The position numbers were made by a program, and so were the translations under genes. Source: Thiocapsa sp. UBA6158 (GTDB taxonomy: Bacteria > Pseudomonadota > Gammaproteobacteria > Chromatiales > Chromatiaceae). From it: DNA of 64,000 nucleotides. Position 1 is the stretch's first letter, and every line of letters begins with the position of its first letter. The notes beneath the pieces are model-generated. The model was not told the origin of the DNA, made no database searches, and was given only the letters and a program-made list of their open reading frames with translations. Positions 35,381 to 42,669 of the stretch are shown piece after piece. The DNA lies in the NCBI RefSeq assembly GCF_002423035.1, contig NZ_DIUM01000135.1, positions 68,043 to 132,042 on the forward strand. The letters are read 5' to 3'.

Positions 35381-36424
35381 GTGTTCGGAAATACGCCGAA
35401 TACGGTCGGCCCCAACGAGCTGCGGCTCGTGCAGGTCACCAAGCAAGGTTCCCACTACATTACCGAGCTGCTCACAGACAAGCTGACGCAGGCCGAGGTG
35501 CGGGAGCTGAAGCGGCGGCACGCGCTCGACATCGACGAGCGCGAGGATTGGTACGCGAGCCTGCGGGTGGCTTGCGATCTGATGGAGCAGGCGGCGCGCG
35601 AGAAGCGTCACCTGCTCATCTATGTGCACGGCTACAACAACGACATGAAGGACGTGCTGGGCACGGCGGAGACGCTCGAGGCGCTCTACAACGTCATCGT
35701 CCTGCCTTTTAGTTGGCCGGCGAACGGCGGCGGGGCGGTCAGCGGGACGGCGGACTACCTCGACGACAAACAGGATGCGCGAGTCTCGATGGGCGCGCTG
35801 AACCGCTTCTTCGAGAAGGTCCAGTTTTACCACGAGAAGCTGACCGAGGCGCGTCGCGAGGCATTCTGGCAGCAGGCGCTGGCTGAAGACGGCAGTCGAG
35901 GCAACCGGGAGGCCATTCAGGCGCGCTTCACGCAGCTCTTGGCCGAGGACTGCAAGGTCACGCTCAATCTGATCTGCCACAGCATGGGCAACTATGTACT
36001 CAAGTACGCGCTGCAACCCAGTGCTGCGGCCGCCGCGAAGCTGATCTTCGACAATGTCTCTCTGGTCGCCGAGGATACGAACAACGCGGCTCACGAGACC
36101 TGGGTCCAGCGCATTCAGTTCCGCAACCGTCTCTATGTCGTCATCAACGAGAACGACTTTGCCCTTGCGTGGTCGCGTCGCAAACCGGGCGAGGCGCAGC
36201 GGGCCCGGCTCGGCCATGACCTCAAGAACCTGTTCGCGGCGAACGCACGCTATATCGACATCACCCGTGCCGATGGCGTGGGCAATGCCCACGGTTACTT
36301 CGCGGGAGAACCCGTGCATCGAAACCCCGAACTCAAGCTGCTCTTCAAGGATGCGTTCGAAGGCGGACGGGCCGAGGACCGACTCCCTTATGCGGCGGAT
36401 ATCAACGCCTATCGGTTGATCTAG
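35381..36424 (+). CDS. Alpha/beta hydrolase (DUF900 type) with a frame break near its start
   Basis: Serine hydrolase fold: LLIYVHGYNNDMKDVLGTAE carries the oxyanion His-Gly, NLICHSMGNYVLKYAL the nucleophile elbow (C-H-S-M-G), and NAHGYFAGEPVHRN the likely catalytic His region. The natural start seems to be the ATG at 35331 with a strong ribosome site (AGGAGG), reading MYVVTNRKVNARKE, but that frame then leaves the main one. The main frame (LDVFGNTPNTVGPNELRLVQ) is shifted by one base at AAGGAGG (about 35365-35372). The GTG at 35381 has that same AAGGAGG as a well-spaced ribosome site, so a shortened 347-residue protein could be made. Confidence 0.72.
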   Translation: MFGNTPNTVGPNELRLVQVTKQGSHYITELLTDKLTQAEVRELKRRHALDIDEREDWYASLRVACDLMEQAAREKRHLLIYVHGYNNDMKDVLGTAETLEALYNVIVLPFSWPANGGGAVSGTADYLDDKQDARVSMGALNRFFEKVQFYHEKLTEARREAFWQQALAEDGSRGNREAIQARFTQLLAEDCKVTLNLICHSMGNYVLKYALQPSAAAAAKLIFDNVSLVAEDTNNAAHETWVQRIQFRNRLYVVINENDFALAWSRRKPGEAQRARLGHDLKNLFAANARYIDITRADGVGNAHGYFAGEPVHRNPELKLLFKDAFEGGRAEDRLPYAADINAYRLI

Positions 36425-36801
36425 CCGCGCGTCGCGGGTTCAGGCGGATGCCCTGTGGTGGTTCGGACACGCAGGCATCGGCATGTCGGAGGATGACGCT
36501 GTCCTGCGCGATAATCCTCTGGAACGATTCGCTCGCAGCGGCCCAATCCACGACATCGACACGCCAAGGCCGGTCGGACTCGGAGAAATCCTCGGCCAGT
36601 GCGGCGCGGGCATCCAGGGAAAGGGGTTCGTCGGTGATGATCGCGAGAGCCAGATCCGAGTAGGGCCGAGCGGGTCCCTTTGGTGCGCGAGCCGAAGGCC
36701 CGGACCTCGCAGTGCGGGAGATGCCGATCGAGAATGTCGCGGACGATCGTCCAGTGATCGGGACCGATGTCGATCGGGGGTGCGGCGGCCGCCTCGGTCA
36801 T
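36421..36801 (-). pseudogene. MNT nucleotidyltransferase antitoxin, frameshifted
   Basis: Begins as a normal MNT (WTIVRDILDRHLPHCEVRAF then GSRTKGT). An extra C in ACCCGC near 36680 then shifts the frame; the correct continuation is visible one frame over (RPYSDLALAIITDEPLSL, then DVVDWAAASESFQRII). Besides the shift, the catalytic DxD is D-L-A, with the second Asp changed to Ala. It should not nucleotidylate its partner. It overlaps the HEPN gene by ATGA. Confidence 0.75.
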
Positions 36802-37199
36802 GTTCCGCGTTCCTTCAACCGGTCACGCAGATAGGTCGCCTCGGCGAGAAATGACGGAATGGCGTCGACGACCGCAAGTGCCGTGTCTTCGTCGTAGGTG
36901 TGGCTGGTCATACCGCGCATCTCGCTGTATCGGCGCCAAGTAGGCCAGTCACACTGCAGCCGACCCTGTGCGTTGCCCGAGCGGATCAGATCCTGCAAGG
37001 CCCTGCTTTGATCGGTGTCGGGACTGGGCGAGACAGATACAAGATCACGTTTCAGCATCTTGTGGCTGAGCTCGTAGGTAAACTCGAAGCGCTGAATCAG
37101 GCCATCACGGATCTGTGTGTCCGTGATGGCCTGTTGATACCGGGCTATGCCTTCCGCCAATCGGGCGATGACTTTCTCGAGGGCGCTGATGTCGAGCAT
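36798..37199 (-). CDS. HEPN toxin (HI0074-like), partner of a broken MNT
   Basis: 133-residue HEPN family protein. Rx4HxY is intact as R95, H100 and Y102 in YSEMRGMTSHTYDEDTA; RFEFTYELSHKMLKRDL is the conserved helix. By family it is an RNase toxin. Its usual neutraliser, encoded next, is broken. Either the toxin is inactive in vivo, or the MNT protein still binds without catalysis, or another MNT (for example the one fused to HsdS) compensates. Confidence 0.82.
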   Translation of the reverse strand: MLDISALEKVIARLAEGIARYQQAITDTQIRDGLIQRFEFTYELSHKMLKRDLVSVSPSPDTDQSRALQDLIRSGNAQGRLQCDWPTWRRYSEMRGMTSHTYDEDTALAVVDAIPSFLAEATYLRDRLKERGT

Positions 37200-37291
37200 G
37201 AGGGCGCGTCTCCCGATGCGGCTCGCCGATCGTGGGCGTGCTTAGCGTAACATGACGGCATCCTCACGCCTCGCGCCCAAGTCGGGCGCGA

Positions 37292-37645
37292 TCAGAGCAG
37301 CACGCTGACCAGCCGCACGGCCGAGCGTTCGACGGCCTTCTGCATGACGGCGCCGGCCAATGCCTTGCCGAAGACCTCGTGCACGCGCGTCGCACCCGAA
37401 TCGGTGCGGATCGAGGCACCGAGACAGCCGACCTGCTCAAGTCTTTCCAGGATCTGCGCTTGGGTCAGGCGTTCGGTCTCGTAATGGACGGTGATGCTGC
37501 CTGCGCGTGGATTCACGCGCACCTCACGCACCCCTTCGGTGGCAAGCAGCTCGCCTTCGGCGAGACGTGCGCTGACCGGGTCGCACCGAAACGAGCTCGA
37601 ACGAATCCGTAGGCGGCCGGGCACGTGATGGATATAGTGACTCAT
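37292..37645 (-). CDS. HMA-like domain protein without metal cysteines
   Basis: 117 residues. SHYIHHVPGRLRIRSSSFRC and VREVRVNPRAGSITVHYETE resemble the HMA_2-type ferredoxin fold, but there is no CxxC. The first segment (VPGRLRIR) matches the N-terminus of the nearby P-type ATPase (LPGRVRLRIP), suggesting common origin and partnership. A C-terminal amphipathic or membrane segment (GKALAGAVMQKAVERSAVRL) follows. Same strand as the ATPase gene, about 650 bases downstream of its end. Confidence 0.7.
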   Translation of the reverse strand: MSHYIHHVPGRLRIRSSSFRCDPVSARLAEGELLATEGVREVRVNPRAGSITVHYETERLTQAQILERLEQVGCLGASIRTDSGATRVHEVFGKALAGAVMQKAVERSAVRLVSVLL

Positions 37646-37876
37646 GGACGGATGCCTCGCGATGGAAGAGCGGATGACGACAACCGCATGGTATGACCGG
37701 TCATCAGCAAATGCAAATCCTTCGCATTACCGGTATTCTCTCGGGGTCTTCGGATCCGCAAGACAAACACTCGACCGGGAGTCCCGCGCCGATTCCCTTC
37801 AAGCGGCTCGCTCCAAGACACGAGCAGCGGGACTTGACCGGTCCATGCATCAGCTTTCACGACGAGAATGCGCACG

Positions 37877-38224
37877 ATGAACAATGACGATGATTGGTTG
37901 GTCTTCCAGCTCGAGGAGCTGATGGCACGCGTCGAGCCGGGAACCCTGTCGCTCAAGGAGTTTCTGCGCACACCCTCGCTCAGCTGCTCGGTCTATCACC
38001 TCCCTGCCGGATCGCGCGACATGGCGAGCGCGCACGAGGAGGACGAGCTGTATCTCGTGCTCGGCGGGCGAGGGCGACTGCGGGTCGGGGACAGCGAGCA
38101 TGCGGTGCGTGAAGGTACGCTGATGTACGTGCATGCCGCCTGCGATCATGCCTTTTTCGATGTCGAGGAGGATCTCACGGTGCTGGTCTTCTTCGGTGCG
38201 CCGGTCCGGCTACCCCGCGCCTAA
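37877..38224 (+). CDS. Small cupin-domain protein
   Basis: 115 residues, single cupin: HEEDELYLVLGGRGRLRVGD is motif 1 and VREGTLMYVHAACDHAFFDV motif 2, with metal-binding His and Glu. An ATG at 37868, three codons earlier, is equally possible. Its TAA stop lies in the left end of repeat copy C. It is convergent with the P-type ATPase gene, the only plus-strand gene in this membrane cluster. Confidence 0.78.
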   Translation: MNNDDDWLVFQLEELMARVEPGTLSLKEFLRTPSLSCSVYHLPAGSRDMASAHEEDELYLVLGGRGRLRVGDSEHAVREGTLMYVHAACDHAFFDVEEDLTVLVFFGAPVRLPRA

Positions 38225-38307
38225 ACCGCGTCTGCGCCGCCGTTCGAGGATATGCGCGAGATCGCGTCCGGGCGAGGACCGTGCATGTCCTAGCGGATGC
38301 GGTTTAA
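38221..38307. repeat. Copy C of the TTTAAACCGCG inverted-repeat family
   Basis: CTAAACCGCGTC at 38221-38232 and GATGCGGTTTAA at 38296-38307 bound an 87-base element whose interior differs from other copies. It fills the whole gap between the convergent cupin and ATPase genes. The TAA codons of both genes lie in its two ends. Confidence 0.78.
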
Positions 38308-40463
38308 CGACGGACGATGTCCTTGATCCGTTCCAGTCGGGCGCTCGACGTCCGGTCGGTCTCCCCTTCGAGCCGCACACCCTTCAGCGCATTGAAGAGG
38401 ATGCCGATGGTGGTGCCGTTGTGCAGCAGGGCGCTCGCAACCGGCGAGAGGACACCGCCGATCGCGCCGGCGAGGATGCCGGTGTTGATCCCGATGGCCG
38501 CGCGGAAGTTGCCGCGGATCAGGGCCATGGTCTTGGTCGCGATCTCGCGCGCGTCGGCCACGGCTCCGAGACGGTCGTCCATCAGCAGGATATCGGCGGT
38601 GGCGCGGGCGATGTCGGCGCCGCGCGGCATGGCGATGCCGACGTCTGCGGCGACCAGTGCCGGACCGTCGTTCACACCGTCGCCGACGAAGGCCACGCGG
38701 CTGCCGTCCGCCTGGAAGCGGGCGATCAGGTCGGCTTTTTCCTCCGGCGCGACCTCCGCGTAGACGGCGTCGAGGCCCAACTCGCGGGCCAAAGCCTCGG
38801 CCTTTTGGCGGCGATCGCCCGTGATCATCACCAGACGACGAATCCCTTGTGCCCGCAGACGCTCGAGCGTCTCGCGTGTCTCGGCCCGCAAGGTGTCGCG
38901 CAGGGCGATCAGCCCGACCGGTCCATGGGTGTTGCCGACGAAGAGCAGGATCTTGCCCTCCTCTTCGAGACGCGCGATCTGCTCGGCATGATCATCGAAC
39001 GCGATTCCCCGATGCTCCTCCAGGTAATGGCGACTGCCGACCAGGATCTGCTCGCCCTGGACGTCGGCCGACAGACCGTGCGCGACCAGATAATCGACCT
39101 CGCCGTGCGAGATATGCCGTAGATCGCGCGAGCGCGCCGCTTCCACGACGGCGTTGGCCACCGGATGGGCGGCGTGCTCCTCGACCGAGGCGACGAGTGC
39201 GAGGAGTGCCGTCTCGGTACAATTGGCCTCTTTCCTCAGGACGACGACATCAGTGACCTCGAGCTCGCTGTGGGTCAGCGTGCCTGTCTTGTCGAAGACG
39301 ATGGTGTCGACACCGGCGAGGTGCTCGATCGCCTCGCCGCCTTTCATCAGGACGCCGTGCGCGGCGGCTTGATACATCCCGGACTTGAAGGCGACCGGCG
39401 TGCCCAGCTTGAGCGCGCAGGAGTAATCGACGAGAAACACGGATTGCAGGCGGGTGAGGTTGCGGGTCACCCCGTAGACCGCTGCGCCCGTTCCCAGGGT
39501 CAAATAGACCCGCTGATCGGCGAGTCGGTCGGCCTCGCGCTGCGTGTCGGAGCGCTTGTCGAGTGACTCCTGGATGAAGCGCGAGATGCGTGCCGTCGTG
39601 GTCTCCTCGCCGACCTGCGTCGCCTCGATCCGCAGCCGGCCCTCGACCAGGACCGAGCCCGAGATGGCGCGGCGCGGCGCTTCCTTGCGCACCGGGACGT
39701 CCTCGCCGGTGACGGCGGCCTGATTCACCAGGGCGCTGCCGCCGACGACCCGTCCGTCGACCGGAATGGTCTCACCCGTGCCGACCACGACCACCTCGCC
39801 GGGCATGACCTGATCGCCCGGAATCTGTGTCAGCTCGCCGTCGCGCTCGACCCAGGCCATTGCGGGCTCGGGTCGCAGCAGCTTGCGCAACAGACGGTCC
39901 GACTGGCGCTCGGTGCGCCGCTCGAGGAAGTTGCCGAGCGCGAGCAGGAAGTCGGTGATGTTCGCCGTGTAGAGCTCGCCCCTGGCCGTGGAGAGACCGA
40001 TCGCAAGCGCGTCCAGCACCTCGACCTTGATGCCCTTGCGGATCAGGGTCTCGGCCCCGGTCCCCACGGTCGAAGCGACGTTGGCCACCGTGAGCGCGAC
40101 TTGGAGCGGGCGGCTCAGAAAGGGCAGGAGTGCAATGGTCGCTACAGCGCTCACCATGGGCGCGATCTCGGCGTCGCGCGAGCCGCCATGCGAGGACAGG
40201 TTTTCGGCCGGCGGCGAGTAGGCTTTCAGCCGGTTCAGTACGGCCGTTCGCGCCCCTGCGGATGGTCGGTAGTCGACGACCAGAGTGCGTGCCCCGCGAT
40301 TGGCCCGAGCCGAGGCCACCGCGCCGAGGAGCTCCATCCAGTCCTCGATGTCCTCGGGCTCGAAACCCGGTCTGCCGAGTGCGGGGATGCGCAGCCGCAC
40401 GCGCCCCGGAAGCTCGTGGACGATGCGATAGCCGACGTTGGATGAGGGTGAGTCGAGGTCCAT
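38304..40463 (-). CDS. P1B-type metal ATPase with unusual Ser-Cys-Ala membrane motif
   Basis: 719-residue heavy-metal P-type ATPase. An HMA-like N-terminus (YRIVHELPGRVRLRIPALGR) has no CxxC. The actuator loop is VNQAAVTGEDVPVRKEAPRR, the phosphorylation site DKTGTLTHSELEVTDVV and the hinge FVGDGVNDGPALVAADVGIA. The metal-binding membrane helix reads VFLVDYSCALKLGTPVAFKS, with S-C-A where Cu and Zn pumps have CPC, so the metal is not predictable. It likely exports a transition metal or moves it between compartments. Its stop codon is supplied by repeat C. Preceded on the same strand by small membrane-protein genes. Confidence 0.88.
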   Translation of the reverse strand: MDLDSPSSNVGYRIVHELPGRVRLRIPALGRPGFEPEDIEDWMELLGAVASARANRGARTLVVDYRPSAGARTAVLNRLKAYSPPAENLSSHGGSRDAEIAPMVSAVATIALLPFLSRPLQVALTVANVASTVGTGAETLIRKGIKVEVLDALAIGLSTARGELYTANITDFLLALGNFLERRTERQSDRLLRKLLRPEPAMAWVERDGELTQIPGDQVMPGEVVVVGTGETIPVDGRVVGGSALVNQAAVTGEDVPVRKEAPRRAISGSVLVEGRLRIEATQVGEETTTARISRFIQESLDKRSDTQREADRLADQRVYLTLGTGAAVYGVTRNLTRLQSVFLVDYSCALKLGTPVAFKSGMYQAAAHGVLMKGGEAIEHLAGVDTIVFDKTGTLTHSELEVTDVVVLRKEANCTETALLALVASVEEHAAHPVANAVVEAARSRDLRHISHGEVDYLVAHGLSADVQGEQILVGSRHYLEEHRGIAFDDHAEQIARLEEEGKILLFVGNTHGPVGLIALRDTLRAETRETLERLRAQGIRRLVMITGDRRQKAEALARELGLDAVYAEVAPEEKADLIARFQADGSRVAFVGDGVNDGPALVAADVGIAMPRGADIARATADILLMDDRLGAVADAREIATKTMALIRGNFRAAIGINTGILAGAIGGVLSPVASALLHNGTTIGILFNALKGVRLEGETDRTSSARLERIKDIVRR

Positions 40464-40470
40464 AAGTCCG

Positions 40471-40510
40471 CTAAACCACGTCCGGGGTGATATGAGTTTC
40501 GGTGATGTGC
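40471..40510. repeat. Copy D (half) of the TTTAAACCGCG family
   Basis: CTAAACCACGTCCGGGGTGA resembles the left ends of copies A and E. No matching right end is found within the next 100 bases. A decayed half element just upstream of the ATPase start. Confidence 0.5.
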
Positions 40511-40582
40511 GCAGCGCCCGTCGCGCAGCGCTTCCTTGAGAAGGGCTGCGGCGACGGCGAGACGGGGTTCAGCCGTGGGGGG

Positions 40583-41020
40583 TCAGCCGGCCTCTTTCTT
40601 GGACTGGGCCGCATGGTGAAGCTCGGCCTCGGCGTCATGAAAGCGTTCCTTGGCCTCCTCGATGCCGCCCTGCAGTGCCGACCAGACCTGGACCACGCCT
40701 TTGATCGCGGTGCGCTGGACGCTCTCGTTGGTGAGCAGATAGGTCGCAGCGGCACCGATCAGCAGTCCTTTCAGGAAGCGATCGTTGCTGAAGTTCAGGA
40801 ACGAGCTTGTCTGCTGTGCCTGCCGAGGGTAGGCGTCCCCGGCCTGCATCGCACCATAGCCTTGCGCGTATCCGTATCCCGGTGCGGCCGACCCGTAGGC
40901 GGCATAACCGACCATCGGCGAGGCTTGGCCGCCGGCTTGGCTATTGGATTGAACCCCGGGCACCTGTGCGCTCGGGTTGGCCGCCATCGGGTCACCGTGA
41001 GGGTAATAAGGTCTGTTCAT
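40583..41020 (-). CDS. Gly/Tyr-rich N-terminus plus one membrane helix; paralogue of the 41682-42449 protein
   Basis: 145 residues. A disordered N-terminal half (YPHGDPMAANPSAQ, GYAAYGSAAPGYGYAQGYG) precedes RFLKGLLIGAAATYLLTNES and VQRTAIKGVVQVWSALQGGI, then an acidic helix (EEAKERFHDAEAELHHA). The motif FLKGLLIGAA...LLTNESVQ recurs in the larger neighbour (FWKGALLGAA...VLTNESVQ), so they are paralogues. ATG at 41020. No enzymatic motif. Probably an envelope or compartment-associated protein acting with the ATPase; this is inference from clustering. Confidence 0.65.
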   Translation of the reverse strand: MNRPYYPHGDPMAANPSAQVPGVQSNSQAGGQASPMVGYAAYGSAAPGYGYAQGYGAMQAGDAYPRQAQQTSSFLNFSNDRFLKGLLIGAAATYLLTNESVQRTAIKGVVQVWSALQGGIEEAKERFHDAEAELHHAAQSKKEAG

Positions 41021-41124
41021 GTCGATCCGTCTCCGTGTGAAAGTGTCGGCAGCGCGGCTGCTGGCCGGTCTGAAGTGATAAGGGACGAGGCTCATCGGGG
41101 TGTCGCCGGGCGATCGGTTCGCAC

Positions 41125-41343
41125 TCAAGGACCGCTCATGGGGCGCGCATCCGGTGCGTACGGCTGGTTCCCTGAGGGTGCGGGCGCCGGTGACGGGGGC
41201 GTCTGCGTCGAGGCCGACCGCGCCCGAGCCTTGAGCACGGAGCGCACGAGCAAGACGAGCGCTGCACCGACGAGCAGGCCGCCAATCCCTTCGGCGAGGT
41301 TTTTGTGTACGCCGTGACGTTGACGCTGACGATGATCACTCAT
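41125..41343 (-). CDS. Small single-helix membrane protein
   Basis: 72 residues: MSDHRQRQRHGVHKN, a membrane helix GIGGLLVGAALVLLVRSVLK, and a Pro/Ser-rich tail. It overlaps the preceding gene by eight bases. It shares the MSDH start with its two upstream neighbours. Function unknown. Confidence 0.6.
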   Translation of the reverse strand: MSDHRQRQRHGVHKNLAEGIGGLLVGAALVLLVRSVLKARARSASTQTPPSPAPAPSGNQPYAPDARPMSGP

Positions 41344-41689
41344 GGGAGTCGCCCCGGGCCTCTGCCCAACGCTGCAGGCCGTAGAGCGCTAGAGTGCCCG
41401 CCGCGAACATGATGCCGAGACGCATCAGGCCCTGTTCGGCGACGCTGGACGCAGCCGCACCACCGATGGCGGTGGCGACGGCTGCGGTAATGGCCGTCTT
41501 GCCGGTCTCGGCGACGGCGGCGGTTGCGGTCAGATCGCCGGATTCGACGCGTTGCAGGTTGGATGCGGCGGCGACGCTGCCGCCGACGACGGCGCCCAAG
41601 GTGGCGAGTCGGACCAGGGTCGCGCAGTCCGCGCCGCCGGCCCGGCTCGCAGATTGAGCCGGTATTTGAACGAGCCCGTGATCAGACAT
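41336..41689 (-). CDS. Small Ala/Gly-rich membrane protein
   Basis: 117 residues, starting MSDHGLVQIPAQSA. Hydrophobic stretches LATLGAVVGGSVAAASNLQR, ITAAVATAIGGAAASSVAEQ and LGIMFAAGTLALYGLQRWAE suggest two or three small-residue-rich helices. Overlaps both neighbours by eight bases, so it is part of a tight operon. I do not recognise the family. Confidence 0.65.
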   Translation of the reverse strand: MSDHGLVQIPAQSASRAGGADCATLVRLATLGAVVGGSVAAASNLQRVESGDLTATAAVAETGKTAITAAVATAIGGAAASSVAEQGLMRLGIMFAAGTLALYGLQRWAEARGDSHE

Positions 41690-42449
41690 CGGATGGCTCC
41701 GCCCGATCTGTCGGCCGCGGTCGCTGCGGGCCTTCCTTGACGCGATCGACTCCCGTCTTGAGCACCGACGTCGCCTTCGCACCTGTCTTGAACAGGGCGC
41801 CTTGAACGGATTCGTTCGTCAACACAAGGACGGCCGCAGCGCCGAGGAGTGCGCCCTTCCAGAACTCCGAATCCTCCAGATTCAACATCTTGGACAGACT
41901 CGACAAGCCGTTCCCGCCATTGGCGATCTCGTCCACCAGCTCGGACATCCCCGGACCTCGCGGTCCATGACCGCCGCCGGAAACGTGCGTCTGAGCGGGC
42001 ATGGCGCCGAAAGCCGGTGCGTAATCCGGGTGCGGCATCCAGGGCGGGACCATGCCGGCATAGGGCGACGGCGAGGCATAGGCGGCGTGGGCTTGAGCAT
42101 GGTAGGCCGCCCAGTACGGATCGACACCCGGTGGGTGGCCGTAGCCTGCCGGGTGGGGCGCCTGGCCTGGATGCACGCCCGAAAACGTGCCCGGCTGCAT
42201 CCCCGGATAAGGCGGGGGTGCGCCGTAACCGGGCTGACCGAGGTATGGGGTCGGGCCGGGATAGGCGCCCGGCATCCCGGCATGAGGGCCGTTCGCAGGA
42301 GCGGTGTTCGCGCCCTGAGTCGGGGCCGGATGAACAGCGGATGCGCCGGGAGCGTAGCCCGCTGTGGATGCGCCTTGCTGCGGTGTGTCGGACGGCGGCT
42401 GACCGGTTGCCGCTGGGTGTCCCTGTTGACCGTTGCCGTGATCGCTCAT
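41682..42449 (-). CDS. Pro/Gly/Tyr-rich protein with C-terminal membrane helix
   Basis: 255 residues. The first about 175 are low complexity (GAYPGPTPYLGQPGYGAPPP, YPGMQPG, AYHAQAHAAYASPSPYAG). Then come LVDEIANGGNGLSSLSKML and the conserved block EFWKGALLGAAAVLVLTNES plus VQGALFKTGAKATSVLKTGV shared with the 40583-41020 protein. First gene of the membrane operon, starting MSDHGNGQQ. A long disordered tail on a membrane anchor suggests assembly or scaffold behaviour; no direct evidence. Confidence 0.65.
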   Translation of the reverse strand: MSDHGNGQQGHPAATGQPPSDTPQQGASTAGYAPGASAVHPAPTQGANTAPANGPHAGMPGAYPGPTPYLGQPGYGAPPPYPGMQPGTFSGVHPGQAPHPAGYGHPPGVDPYWAAYHAQAHAAYASPSPYAGMVPPWMPHPDYAPAFGAMPAQTHVSGGGHGPRGPGMSELVDEIANGGNGLSSLSKMLNLEDSEFWKGALLGAAAVLVLTNESVQGALFKTGAKATSVLKTGVDRVKEGPQRPRPTDRAEPSDV

Positions 42450-42580
42450 GCTCAGTGTTCCTTGTCGGTGTTGGACCGGGCCGGCACAGCGCCGGCTCGC
42501 CACAAGTGATTCTGAGCGAATGATAACGGTTCTTGTTTATGTTCTCAACAAGGCATGTTGCGATCGGTTTTGAATCGCTC

Positions 42581-42669
42581 CTCAACCGCGCCAGTTCCGA
42601 CAGTTCCCGGAGCTGGCGCGGCCAAGCCATTCCAACAAAATGACGCAGACCGCACCGGGCGCGGTTTAG
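42581..42669. repeat. Copy F of the TTTAAACCGCG inverted-repeat family
   Basis: CTCAACCGCGCC (left, one mismatch) and GCGCGGTTTAG (42659-42669) bound an 89-base element. The right inner part (GACCGCACCGG) matches copies B and G. The amylase gene's TAA stop (42666-42668) lies in its right end. Confidence 0.7.

Noticed and set aside
37646..37876. Minus-strand frame 37642-37971 as a gene
   Set aside because: Ser/Arg-rich, overlaps the cupin gene antisense and lacks any motif.
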